NCBI GenBank assembly: GCA_022842245.1
Contig: JALHPZ010000016.1
Location: forward strand, 62,001-126,000
Origin: Gemmataceae bacterium
Lineage (GTDB): Bacteria; Planctomycetota; Planctomycetia; Gemmatales; Gemmataceae
DNA: 64,000 nucleotides
Reading direction: 5' to 3'
Shown here piece after piece: positions 43,766 through 52,175 of this stretch. Positions within the stretch are counted from its first letter, which is position 1, and each line of letters starts with the position of its first letter. A model generated the notes under the pieces. That model saw only the letters and a program-made list of their open reading frames with translations. It was not told the DNA's origin and did not search any database. The position numbers and the translations under genes were made by a program.

Positions 43766-44656
43766 ATGCCCGGTCGAATTGGAATTATTTTTATCCTGAT
43801 CTTTTGGTTCGCCACGGTCGGCTATGTCGGCTACCGCGACGTCTGGCCCCGGCTTGTCCGCGATGCCGCGCCGACCGTCTGGATCGATCTCACGGACGAG
43901 GCGACGCAGACGGTACCGGTGCGTTGGGGGCTGTACCGCGGCGAGATGCGCGTCGGCACGATGAACTCGCAGATGGTCTTCGACTCCATTTCCGAGCAGT
44001 TCCGATTCGTCACGAAATACCGCGAATTCCAGGTCGACGTGCAACCGATCCGGTGCGTCGTGCCGGAGATGGAACTGACGACACAGTTGGACCGCTCGGG
44101 CCAGCTGCGCGGCCAAACGCTCCATGGCACGCTGATCGCGAAATTGCTCGGCCAGGAACTGGCGCGCGGCACGGCCAAGATCGAGTGCGTCGTGCGCGAC
44201 GGTGAACTCGTCGGCCAGTGCCGGCTTGAATCAGACTTCTTCCCCGCGATCGAGGAACCACTCGAAGCAACACCCGTGCCCGACGGCCAGGTACTCAATC
44301 CCCTTCAGCCAGTGAACCGCCTCCGTGGCGTCCGCGCGGGCCTGCGTTGGGTGATCTACGAAAACGACCCGCTCGGCGACGCCATCGCGAACGCGACAAG
44401 ACAGGTTTTGAAGAAGATAGGTCTGGCTTCGAGCTTGTTCGCGCCGAAACCGACGGAGCGGCAGTCGATGATCGCCACCGTTTCGGACGAGCCGGAAACG
44501 ATCCGTACGACAACGGGCGATCATCGGTGCTGGTCGATCGAGATCCGCGGCGAGCGCGGTACCGCCACGATCTGGGTCCGCGCGAGCGACGGTTTCGTGA
44601 TGCGCCAGATTGCCGTGGTCGGCGGCGACTCGTTGCGATTGGAACGCGAGGAATAG
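43766..44656 (+). CDS. Membrane-anchored beta-rich protein, unknown function
   Basis: 296 residues from ATG 43766. A signal anchor (MPGRIGIIFILIFWFATVGY) precedes a probably periplasmic beta-rich region (VRWGLYRGEMRVGTM; RATVWVRASDG-like tail, actually ATIWVRASDGFVMRQIAVVGGDSLRLE). The 'Y.GE..+GT' and terminal 'VW..ADG.V..Q' pattern is reminiscent of DUF3108-type lipid-linked periplasmic proteins, but the match is weak. It lies between the LptD/DgkA genes and the ABC ATPase gene, 10 bases before the latter. A role in the same envelope pathway is inferred from context only. Confidence 0.65.
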   Translation: MPGRIGIIFILIFWFATVGYVGYRDVWPRLVRDAAPTVWIDLTDEATQTVPVRWGLYRGEMRVGTMNSQMVFDSISEQFRFVTKYREFQVDVQPIRCVVPEMELTTQLDRSGQLRGQTLHGTLIAKLLGQELARGTAKIECVVRDGELVGQCRLESDFFPAIEEPLEATPVPDGQVLNPLQPVNRLRGVRAGLRWVIYENDPLGDAIANATRQVLKKIGLASSLFAPKPTERQSMIATVSDEPETIRTTTGDHRCWSIEIRGERGTATIWVRASDGFVMRQIAVVGGDSLRLEREE

Positions 44657-44666
44657 GGAGAAACCC

Positions 44667-45434
44667 GTGATCGAGCTTTTGGATGTCGAAAAGAAATACG
44701 GCACCAAAGTCGCCGTGCGCAAATTGAACTTGAACATCCGAGCCGGCGAACTGTTCGCGTTCCTCGGCCCGAACGGCGCGGGCAAGACGACGACCATCAA
44801 GATGATCTGCGGGCTGCTCTTTCCGTCCGCCGGGACGGTGCGCGTCGGCGGCTTCGACATGAAACATTCCGGGGACGAGGCCCGGAAACTCATCAGCTAC
44901 GTCCCCGACCAGCCGTTCCTCTACGAGAAACTCACCGGCCGCGAATTCCTGCAATTCACCGCGGACCTCTACGGCATGGAGCCGGACGCCGCGCGACGGC
45001 GGATGGACACCGTGATCGAACTCTTCCACCTCCACGATTTCGCCGACACGCTGACTGAGCGCTATTCCCACGGCATGCGGCAGCGTACCGTCTTCGCCGC
45101 CGCCATCCTGCACGAACCGAAGCTGCTCATCGCCGACGAACCGACCGTGGGCCTTGATCCGAAGTCGATCCGCGAATTGAAGGTGCTGCTTCGCAAACTC
45201 GCGAAGGGCGGCACGACCGTCTTCCTCTCGACGCATACTCTCGACATCGCGGAGGAACTGGCCGACCGTGTCGGCGTCATCCACGACGGCGAACTGATCG
45301 CCTGCGATACCGTCGAGGGACTGCGCCGCAAAGCCGATACCGACGGTACCCTCGAAGACGTCTTCATGAAGATCACCGACGAGGCGGCCGGCGGAACCGA
45401 CGGCTCCGCCCGGCTTGCGGAGGCCACCGCATGA
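44667..45434 (+). CDS. ABC transporter ATP-binding protein
   Basis: 255 residues. Walker A GPNGAGKTT, Q-loop YVPDQP, signature YSHGMRQR, Walker B LLIADEPTVGLD and a switch His (STHTLDIA) are complete. It belongs to the ABC-2/CcmA branch. The GTG start at 44667 follows AGGGAG. It is the fourth gene of the LptD-like operon, and its stop overlaps the permease start by 4 bases. The substrate is unknown; a lipid, glycan or LPS-related molecule is a fair inference from context. Confidence 0.92.
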   Translation: MIELLDVEKKYGTKVAVRKLNLNIRAGELFAFLGPNGAGKTTTIKMICGLLFPSAGTVRVGGFDMKHSGDEARKLISYVPDQPFLYEKLTGREFLQFTADLYGMEPDAARRRMDTVIELFHLHDFADTLTERYSHGMRQRTVFAAAILHEPKLLIADEPTVGLDPKSIRELKVLLRKLAKGGTTVFLSTHTLDIAEELADRVGVIHDGELIACDTVEGLRRKADTDGTLEDVFMKITDEAAGGTDGSARLAEATA

Positions 45435-47140
45435 CCGCGATCGATCAAGCCACGGTCTTTCGTCGTTTGCGCCGCACACTCGCAGTCAACGGCCTGCGCG
45501 CCATGCTCGAAACCGGTCGCCTGCGCTTCTACACGATGATCGGCACGAGTGCCCTCGTCGCCGCGTTCGTCTTCGGTCTCTCGGCGTTCGGCTTTCTCGA
45601 ACTGTTCGGCTCCCGAATCCCCGCCAAGGGCCTCATCGTCGCCGGCCTCTTCGACCTGATGTTCTTCACGCTCGGCACGATGCTGCTCTTTTCCACCGGC
45701 ATCATCCTCTATGCCAGCCTCTTCGCGTCGACCGAGGCACGCTTCCTGCTCGCGACGCCGGCGCGGGCCGACCGCATCTTCGCCATGAAGTTCCAGGATG
45801 CCGTGCTGTTCTCGTCGTGGGGCTTCGTCGTCCTCGGCATGCCGGTACTCGTCGCCTACGGCCTGACAGCCGGCGTGCCAGCATACTACTACCCGCTCTT
45901 GCCGCTTTTCCTGCTCGGCTTCGTCCTCCTGCCCGGTTCCATCTCCGCCATCGCCTGCCTGCTCTTCCTCCGCTACGTGCCGCGGAGTCGCAAGCAGGTG
46001 ATCGCCGTCGCCGGCGCGATCCTCCTCGCTCTGCTGGCCTACTGGATTGCCCGCACCACCTCAGCGTCGCGCGCCGCACTGTTGGAGAACAACCGGGACG
46101 CACTCGAGAGCTTCATCGGTCAGTTCAAACTCGCCCGCAATCCGCTTGCGCCGAGCCACTGGATGACGAATGGCCTGATGGAGGCGGCGCGTGGCGAAAC
46201 GGTTCGCGGCGTCCTCCTGCCGCTCGCACTACTCTGGAGCAATGGCCTGCTTGCCTACCTCTTGGCCGCGCTCGCTGCGCGCCGGCTCTACCGCACCGCC
46301 TTCGACCGTTCCGCCGGCGGCGGTGGCCGCGCCAAACGCTATCGCGGCAACCTCCTCGACCGCGCGATGGAACTGCTCGTCTTTTACCTCGACCGCCCGA
46401 CTCGCGTCCTCGTCGTCAAGGACTTCCGCACCTTCCGCCGCGATCCGGCGCAATGGGCGATTCTCGTCATCTTCGCCGCGCTCATGCTGCTTGGGGTGCG
46501 GAACTTCAATCTCTTCTCCTCCGCCGATATCCAGGGGATCGACCGCTACATCATCGGATTCGTGAACCTCGCCGGTATCTCCGTGCTGCTTTGCGCCGGG
46601 TTGAGCCGGTTCATTTTCCCACTGATATCGTTGGAAGGGCGCAAGTTCTGGATCCTCGGCCTCATGCCGGTGAGCCGCCGGCAAATCCTCGTCGGTAAGT
46701 TCGCCTTCGCCGCGACGGGGGCGATCCTGATCGGGCTGGCGCTCGTGGTCGGCAGCGAATTGCTGCTCGGCCTTCCGATCGAAGGCGTACTCGTGCACGC
46801 CCTCACGATCATCACCGTCGCGATCGGCCTAAGTGGCATCAACGTCGGACTCGGAGCCTACCTGCCGAACTTCCGTGAGACTGATCCATCGAAGATCGTG
46901 GTCGGTTTCAGCGGGACCGTGAACATGGTGACCGGACTGGGATTCGTTCTCCTCGTCGTCGCGATGATGGCGCTGCCGATGCACGTGGCCGCGACGCTGC
47001 GGCATTTCAAGAATCTGGAATTCATCGCGTTCCCGTGGTGGGTCTACCTCGGCCTACCGCTCGGCGTGGTCCTCGGCGCCGTCGCGACGCTGCTCCCGCT
47101 CCGCGCCGGCGCGCGGTCGCTGGAACGCGTGGAGTTTTGA
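45431..47140 (+). CDS. ABC-2 type transporter permease
   Basis: 569 residues, overlapping the ATPase gene by 4 bases (ATGA). About twelve hydrophobic helices are visible in two halves separated by a cytoplasmic region with DRAMELLVFYLDRP. An 'IISLEGRKFWILGL' block (here LISLEGRKFWILGLMPVSR) is typical of large two-lobed ABC-2 permeases, in which one polypeptide carries the equivalent of two subunits. It exports an unknown substrate together with the preceding ATPase. The stop lies 6 bases from the convergent DUF790 gene, so this ends the operon. Confidence 0.88.
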   Translation: MTAIDQATVFRRLRRTLAVNGLRAMLETGRLRFYTMIGTSALVAAFVFGLSAFGFLELFGSRIPAKGLIVAGLFDLMFFTLGTMLLFSTGIILYASLFASTEARFLLATPARADRIFAMKFQDAVLFSSWGFVVLGMPVLVAYGLTAGVPAYYYPLLPLFLLGFVLLPGSISAIACLLFLRYVPRSRKQVIAVAGAILLALLAYWIARTTSASRAALLENNRDALESFIGQFKLARNPLAPSHWMTNGLMEAARGETVRGVLLPLALLWSNGLLAYLLAALAARRLYRTAFDRSAGGGGRAKRYRGNLLDRAMELLVFYLDRPTRVLVVKDFRTFRRDPAQWAILVIFAALMLLGVRNFNLFSSADIQGIDRYIIGFVNLAGISVLLCAGLSRFIFPLISLEGRKFWILGLMPVSRRQILVGKFAFAATGAILIGLALVVGSELLLGLPIEGVLVHALTIITVAIGLSGINVGLGAYLPNFRETDPSKIVVGFSGTVNMVTGLGFVLLVVAMMALPMHVAATLRHFKNLEFIAFPWWVYLGLPLGVVLGAVATLLPLRAGARSLERVEF

Positions 47141-47146
47141 TCGCGA

Positions 47147-48361
47147 TTACTCGATCATCGAGTCTGCGGCGGCGAGTACCGCGTCCGCCGACGGCGTGCG
47201 CTTGTAGCGCACCACCTCCGGCCCGAAGGCCGCGTCGTCCGCCTCGTCGGCGCGCATCGCCTCCGAAACCACGAGCAGGAACCGCCCCGGCAGCCGCTTG
47301 CGAAGCCTCTGATATTGCGCATCCAGATTGCCACGCCGCCAGTAACCGAAGAACTCGAGATGCACCTCGTGGCCGGTCTTGGTATGGGTCAGTGTGAAGT
47401 CGGGCATCCAGATGCCGTCGGGACCGAGGGGCACCGGCGCGGGATCGACGGCGATCGTCCAGCCGTCGGCGTGCTGGCGGGCGTTCTCGGCGAACACGGC
47501 GAACTCCGGCGGGGAGTATGTTCCGAAGTCCGGCGACGGGGATCGCAGTCCGTCGCTGGAATCGAGTTCGAAGGTCTTGCGCTTCCGCTCCGCACCCCAC
47601 AGGACCTCGGCCGTGAGACGGAACGATTTGCAATGCAGGAGCGAGGGGAGGAACAGCGCGAGTTGCAGGCCGTACTTCTGCGTGGAGGAAAAGAGCGAGA
47701 GCGGACCATCGAGTTCGAGCGTGTACGCTCCGGCCGGCGTGTCGCGGACGGTACAGATGAGGCGATGGAACTTGACGGCGCGGAAGAGTTGGCGAAAGCG
47801 CGACGGCGACTCACCGCGCACGACGGCTTCCATGCTCGTGGACCGCACAAGCACCGCCTGCGCCAGTGCGACGTTGTACCGATGTAAGAGCTGTTCCGCC
47901 GAGATCGACGCGAACTTCAGCACCTTCTGCTCGGCCGCGAGGTCGGCGAAGAGCGCCTGCTCGATCGCATCCACCGGCTGTTGCAACTCCTCCGAGACTT
48001 GCGCGAGCGCCAGCGCGCGATCGAATCGGATGCCCGTGGCGGCCGCGAGCTTGCGCTGGATCGCCGAGATGCGGAACGCCGCTTCGCGCACCTCGGCCGG
48101 GTTCAACTCCGTCGCCGTCTCGTAGTCGCAGCGATCGTCGAGGAGCTTCGCGAGGCCCTGATGGACGATCTGCCCCGGTCCCTCGCCAACGAGGTTCGAG
48201 AGTTCCTCTTCGATCTGTTCGCGCGTGTGTCCCGGCGCGTCGGCGTAGATGAAGAGGAGTTGCTCGGCCACGTCCCGCCAGTGGTCGGCGTTCGGATCGA
48301 GGTATTGCGGCACGATCTTGTTGCGGACGTGCCGGACGCGAACGAGATTACCGGTAAGCAT
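47147..48361 (-). CDS. DUF790 family protein (predicted PD-(D/E)xK nuclease)
   Basis: 404 residues. DUF790 proteins are predicted archaeal/bacterial nucleases. The C-terminal GIWMPDFTLTHTKTGHEVHLEFFGYW fits the PD-(D/E)xK-like core (PDF...E.HLE). An N-terminal helical region begins MLTGNLVRVRHVRNKIVPQY. The longer in-frame start (48388) lies inside a repeat element and would add residues encoded by it, so ATG 48361 is chosen. In other genomes the family often pairs with an XPB/Rad25-like helicase, but here no helicase lies beside it. It is otherwise complete. Confidence 0.82.
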   Translation of the reverse strand: MLTGNLVRVRHVRNKIVPQYLDPNADHWRDVAEQLLFIYADAPGHTREQIEEELSNLVGEGPGQIVHQGLAKLLDDRCDYETATELNPAEVREAAFRISAIQRKLAAATGIRFDRALALAQVSEELQQPVDAIEQALFADLAAEQKVLKFASISAEQLLHRYNVALAQAVLVRSTSMEAVVRGESPSRFRQLFRAVKFHRLICTVRDTPAGAYTLELDGPLSLFSSTQKYGLQLALFLPSLLHCKSFRLTAEVLWGAERKRKTFELDSSDGLRSPSPDFGTYSPPEFAVFAENARQHADGWTIAVDPAPVPLGPDGIWMPDFTLTHTKTGHEVHLEFFGYWRRGNLDAQYQRLRKRLPGRFLLVVSEAMRADEADDAAFGPEVVRYKRTPSADAVLAAADSMIE

Positions 48362-48372
48362 GGAGATGATGT

Positions 48373-48470
48373 AGCCACAGATGGACACGGATGAAAACAG
48401 ATCGGAGAAGACTTATTCAATTCCTTGAAATCCAATCTTATCTGTCTTCATCCGTACTCATCTGTGGCCA
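48373..48470. repeat. Imperfect inverted repeat filling the gap between two minus-strand genes
   Basis: Arms at about 48373-48401 (GCCACAGATGGACACGGATG) and 48439-48470 (CATCCGTACTCATCTGTGGC) are reverse complements with a few mismatches. The element ends one base before the stop codon of the PVC-type dehydrogenase gene and almost reaches the start of the DUF790 gene. Its AT-richer 'ACAGATGAACACGGATGAA' wording is unlike the flanking coding DNA and resembles a dispersed intergenic repeat, from memory. Confidence 0.7.
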
Positions 48471-51386
48471 TTACTTCTTCTGAAGGTACGCGATCAGGTC
48501 GCGGATTTCGTCGTCCTTGAGCGTGTCGAGCAATCCCTCCGGCATCACGGAGTTGTTCGTCGGCGTGCGCTTCTCGATGTCCTCCTTAGCGATCACGATC
48601 TGCTCGTTCGCGGTGCGGACGGTGACGGCGGCGGCCGTCTCCTTCTTGACGAGGCCGGTGACGACGCGGCCGTCCAGCAAGTTGAACTGCACCATCTTGT
48701 AATCGAACGGCACCGCTGTGTTCGGGTCGAGGACGTTCTCCAGGATGAAATCGAGGTTCGCCCGCTGGCTTCCGGTCAGCTCGGGGCCGACGTCGCCGCC
48801 TTCGCCGAAGAGCTTGTGGCAGGCGGCGCAGCTCTTCGCGTAGAGGGCTTTGCCCTTCTCGGCATTCGCGGACATGAGCGCGTCGGTGTTGAGCAGGGCT
48901 TTGATGCGTTTCGTTTGTTCGACGCGGTTCGCGTTCGCCGGTTTCACGACGCCCCAGACGGCGGCGAGCTTGGCAGTCACGTCCTTGTTATTGAGCGCGA
49001 CGATCTGCCGCGCGGCGAAGGCGCCGATGTCGGACTTCGGCACGCTGCCCTTCTCGACGGCGTCGAGCAGGGCGAGCGCGAACTTCGGCCGTGACGCGAG
49101 CGTGAGGATCGCGTCGGCCTTTTCCTCGGATGGCAGGCTGACGTAAATCTTGAGGATTGCGGCCGGAATCTGTTCGTCCGAATAGCCGGCGAGGCCGCGG
49201 ATGGCCGCACCGCGGAGGGTCGGGTTCTCCAGCCATTCGAGCAATGCCGTCGAGAAGAACTTCGGCTTCACGGGCAGTAGTTTCTCGATGGCCCGTACGC
49301 GGGAGGCCTGGGGGAGTTTCTCGCTCGTGACTTGATTCATCAAGTGAAACACCGCTCGCGGATCGCCGAACTTCAAGGCAAGGTCATGGGCCGATTCCCG
49401 AATCGTCGCGTCCTTCTCCTGGATGAGCGTATCGTAGATCGCTTTCCACGATGCCGGCTGCGGAATGCTCTTGCGGTCTTCGAATGCCAGCATGATGCCG
49501 CGGAGAATGTCCTGCTTCGCGTCGCCGTCGGCGGCGTTCAGGATCGGAAACACGGTTTCGAGTTGCTTCGCCGGCTCCGAGTTCGGCCGCGTCAGCACGA
49601 GTCGAACGATATTCGTGCGAACGCGGCGGATGGCGATAGAGTTGACGATCTTGAGAGCTTCATCCGGCTTCGCGAGAACGGCGGGCTGAATGCCGAGCCA
49701 ATAGAGTTGCGTAAGCTTGTCGTCGGCGTTGTCTTCGACATGGGAGAAGAGTTTGGTTGCGTGCGCGAGTGCATCGGCCGTCGGGTATTTCGACAAGACG
49801 AGTGCTTGATCACGCCGGTACATCGGATCGGCGTGCGCATAACTCGCGATGGTTTGACGGGTCACGTCGGCCAGATTCGGGTTGTCCAGACCGTAGCGCA
49901 TCAGCCAGCCGCGAACCGCCGGTATTTGACCGATGCCATTCTGGATGTGGGGGTGCCCCAATCCACCGACGGCAATTTGGGTCCAAACATGTCGGAGCAG
50001 TTTCCGTTCGTCGTATTGGCCGATGGGAACGCCTTCGTAGAGCGCCTCGAGTCGTTCGCCAGCGGCCGTGCGCTCTTGCAGGATCCGGCGGGCTTTTCGG
50101 GAGAGCCATTCGTTCGCGCTCAGCGCCGATTCGCGAAGCTCCTCCTTCGTGCGCTTGCTTACATCCCCCTCGAACTTCTTCGGCGTCCCGTATGCCACGC
50201 GGTAGATGCGCCCGTTGCTGGTGTCGGCCACGTCGTAGTTGTGGCACTCGCCGGTGTCGGTCCAGTCGCTGACGTAGAGCGCCCCCTCCGGGCCTTGCTT
50301 CACGCAGATGCCGCGGAACCAAGGGTCGTTCGCGAACAGGAAGTCGGGGCGGCGGACGCCCTTCATGCTGGACGCGGTGCGTTCGAGTCCGTCGTTGTTC
50401 AGGCGGCTGCCGTGGATATTGCAGGTGAAGAGCGTGTTGCGGTACTCCTTCGGGAAGTTGTCGCCGAGGTAGATCGCGCAGCCGCTGTGGGCGTGGCCGC
50501 CACCGGCGTCGTCGTGGTCCTTGCGCAATGCACCCGTCTTCTGATCGGCGCGGCTCTCGGTCCAGTGCCCGCCGGCCCAGTGCTTGTAATCCACGGCGCT
50601 CTTCATCAGGTCGAAGGCGTACGGGTTCGGGTCCTGGCCATACATGCGCGTGTAACGACCGCCGGGGACAACGTGGAAGAGGTGGTCGATGACGCAATTC
50701 GTGATGAACATCTCGCCGTGCTCGTCGAAGTCGAGGCCCCACGGGTTCGTGGTGCCGGTCGCAACGACCTCGAACGTCTTGCGCGTCGGGTGGTACTTCC
50801 AGACGCAGGCGTCGCAGTAGGTGCGCTTTTCCTTCGGCGTGCCGGGGGTACCGATCCACGATTTCGACTGGATGCCGTTGCAGCCGTAGAGCCAGCCGTC
50901 GGGCCCCCAGACGAGCGAGTTGAAGACGTTGTGCTTCGTGTCGGTCATGTTCCAGCCGTCCAACACGGCGACGGGCTTGCCGGGCTTGTCGTCGGCGATC
51001 GGCACGAAGAGCAGGTTCGGCGACGAGCAGAGCCAGACGCCACCGAAGCCCCATTCGATGCCGGAGAGGTTGACGCCGTTATCGATGACGACGGTTTTCT
51101 TGTCGTGCTTGCCGTCGCCGTCGGTGTCTTCGAGGACGACGACGCGGTCCTTCCCCTTGCCGTCGCGGCTCCACTTGGGATAGCTGAGGCACTCGACCAC
51201 CCACATCCGGCCGCGGTCGTCAAAGGTGAACGCGATCGGCTGCACGATGTCCGGCTCGCCGGCGAAGAGCGTGACGTTGAACCCCGGCGGCACCGTCATC
51301 TTTGCGGCCGCGTCCTTCGTGGGGACCGGTTTGTCGGCGGCCGAGACTTGCGGAATGAAGACCAGGAGGAAAAGCAGCCAACGCAT
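48471..51386 (-). CDS. PVC-type membrane-bound dehydrogenase with C-terminal cytochrome c
   Basis: 971 residues with a signal peptide (MRWLLFLLVFIPQVSA). Residues about 30-380 form a quinoprotein-glucose-dehydrogenase-like beta-propeller (VPPGFNVTLFAGEPDIVQPI; DDRGRMWVVECLSYP). Residues about 430-830 are HEAT-like helical repeats. The end has a haem c domain (CAACH at 853-857; GGDVGPELTG) and the typical tail VTGLVKKETAAAVTVRTANE. Planctomycetes have many copies of this architecture; substrates are unproven but carbohydrates are likely. The much longer open frame upstream of 51386 is antisense to the kinase gene and is rejected. Confidence 0.93.
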   Translation of the reverse strand: MRWLLFLLVFIPQVSAADKPVPTKDAAAKMTVPPGFNVTLFAGEPDIVQPIAFTFDDRGRMWVVECLSYPKWSRDGKGKDRVVVLEDTDGDGKHDKKTVVIDNGVNLSGIEWGFGGVWLCSSPNLLFVPIADDKPGKPVAVLDGWNMTDTKHNVFNSLVWGPDGWLYGCNGIQSKSWIGTPGTPKEKRTYCDACVWKYHPTRKTFEVVATGTTNPWGLDFDEHGEMFITNCVIDHLFHVVPGGRYTRMYGQDPNPYAFDLMKSAVDYKHWAGGHWTESRADQKTGALRKDHDDAGGGHAHSGCAIYLGDNFPKEYRNTLFTCNIHGSRLNNDGLERTASSMKGVRRPDFLFANDPWFRGICVKQGPEGALYVSDWTDTGECHNYDVADTSNGRIYRVAYGTPKKFEGDVSKRTKEELRESALSANEWLSRKARRILQERTAAGERLEALYEGVPIGQYDERKLLRHVWTQIAVGGLGHPHIQNGIGQIPAVRGWLMRYGLDNPNLADVTRQTIASYAHADPMYRRDQALVLSKYPTADALAHATKLFSHVEDNADDKLTQLYWLGIQPAVLAKPDEALKIVNSIAIRRVRTNIVRLVLTRPNSEPAKQLETVFPILNAADGDAKQDILRGIMLAFEDRKSIPQPASWKAIYDTLIQEKDATIRESAHDLALKFGDPRAVFHLMNQVTSEKLPQASRVRAIEKLLPVKPKFFSTALLEWLENPTLRGAAIRGLAGYSDEQIPAAILKIYVSLPSEEKADAILTLASRPKFALALLDAVEKGSVPKSDIGAFAARQIVALNNKDVTAKLAAVWGVVKPANANRVEQTKRIKALLNTDALMSANAEKGKALYAKSCAACHKLFGEGGDVGPELTGSQRANLDFILENVLDPNTAVPFDYKMVQFNLLDGRVVTGLVKKETAAAVTVRTANEQIVIAKEDIEKRTPTNNSVMPEGLLDTLKDDEIRDLIAYLQKK

Positions 51387-51671
51387 GGAGATGTTCCGAA
51401 AGGAGTTCGGTCGGAATGGCGGTAACATAACGAATTCGAACCGACATTGGGAGATGCCCGCTGGCAGCTCAGTATTATCCCGGTCGATATTCGTGCGAGC
51501 CAAAACAATTCGTCCGGCCAAAGAGCTTGCAACAACAGAAGGCTTTCCTCGTCGGATGAATTCACAGGAGATCACTCCTGTCGATTTCCGGGTTGAAGAA
51601 ATACCGTTCAAGGTTTGCCGGTCCATTTTTGTCTCCACTCGCCGTTCCTTTCGGCCGAGCAGGGAGTCCAG

Positions 51672-52145
51672 ATGTCCCGAACGCCCAAGCGCGATGATTT
51701 CCCCACGGTGAACCTGAAGGGGGCCGTCGTGGGAATGTCCTTGTCGGATACGACGGTGCCGCCAGTCCGTGAGCGGGCTGCTCAGTTCGGGTCTTCCGTC
51801 GTGCCGGTCGTGCTCACGCGCGAGGGCGTTCCGGAACGGATCGGCGAGCACGAGATCCTCGCGGAGATCGGCCGCGGCGGCATGAGCGTCGTTTACAAGG
51901 CGTACCACCGGAGTCTGTGGCGACTGGTCGCGTTGAAGACTCTTCAAGCCGACGGCTATACGGACTTGGAACTTCGGGAACGGATTCGCGCGGAGGCCGA
52001 GGCGGTCGCCCGCATCCAACACCCGGGCGTGATCCAGGTCTTCGAGACCGGCACGGTCCAACTCGACCGTAACCGCACACTGCCGACCCCTTACATCGCT
52101 CTCGAATTTGTCGATGGCGGCGACCTCGCCAAGCTCTGCGCGTAA
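51672..52145 (+). CDS. Ser/Thr protein kinase, N-terminal fragment (split by in-frame TAA)
   Basis: 157 residues covering the kinase N-lobe only. The glycine loop IGRGGMSVVYKAYH, catalytic Lys in LVALKTL, alpha-C Glu in RAEAEAVARIQHP and hinge ALEFVDGGDLAKLC are all present. The frame stops at TAA 52143-52145 (codon 158), exactly where the C-lobe helix should continue; the same frame goes on as PQPARVAARIVAKLARAVAVAH. It begins at ATG 51672, with GGGAG 5 bases upstream. Alone it cannot bind substrate or catalyse. It and the next entry are one gene broken by a single nonsense codon, unless the stop is read through. Confidence 0.8.
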   Translation: MSRTPKRDDFPTVNLKGAVVGMSLSDTTVPPVRERAAQFGSSVVPVVLTREGVPERIGEHEILAEIGRGGMSVVYKAYHRSLWRLVALKTLQADGYTDLELRERIRAEAEAVARIQHPGVIQVFETGTVQLDRNRTLPTPYIALEFVDGGDLAKLCA

Positions 52146-52175
52146 CCTCAGCCCGCGCGAGTCGCTGCGCGGATC

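Noticed and set aside
52143-52145. Selenocysteine, pyrrolysine or programmed recoding at the kinase stop
   Set aside because: The codon is TAA, which is not used for Sec or Pyl, and no slippery site or stimulatory stem is visible.
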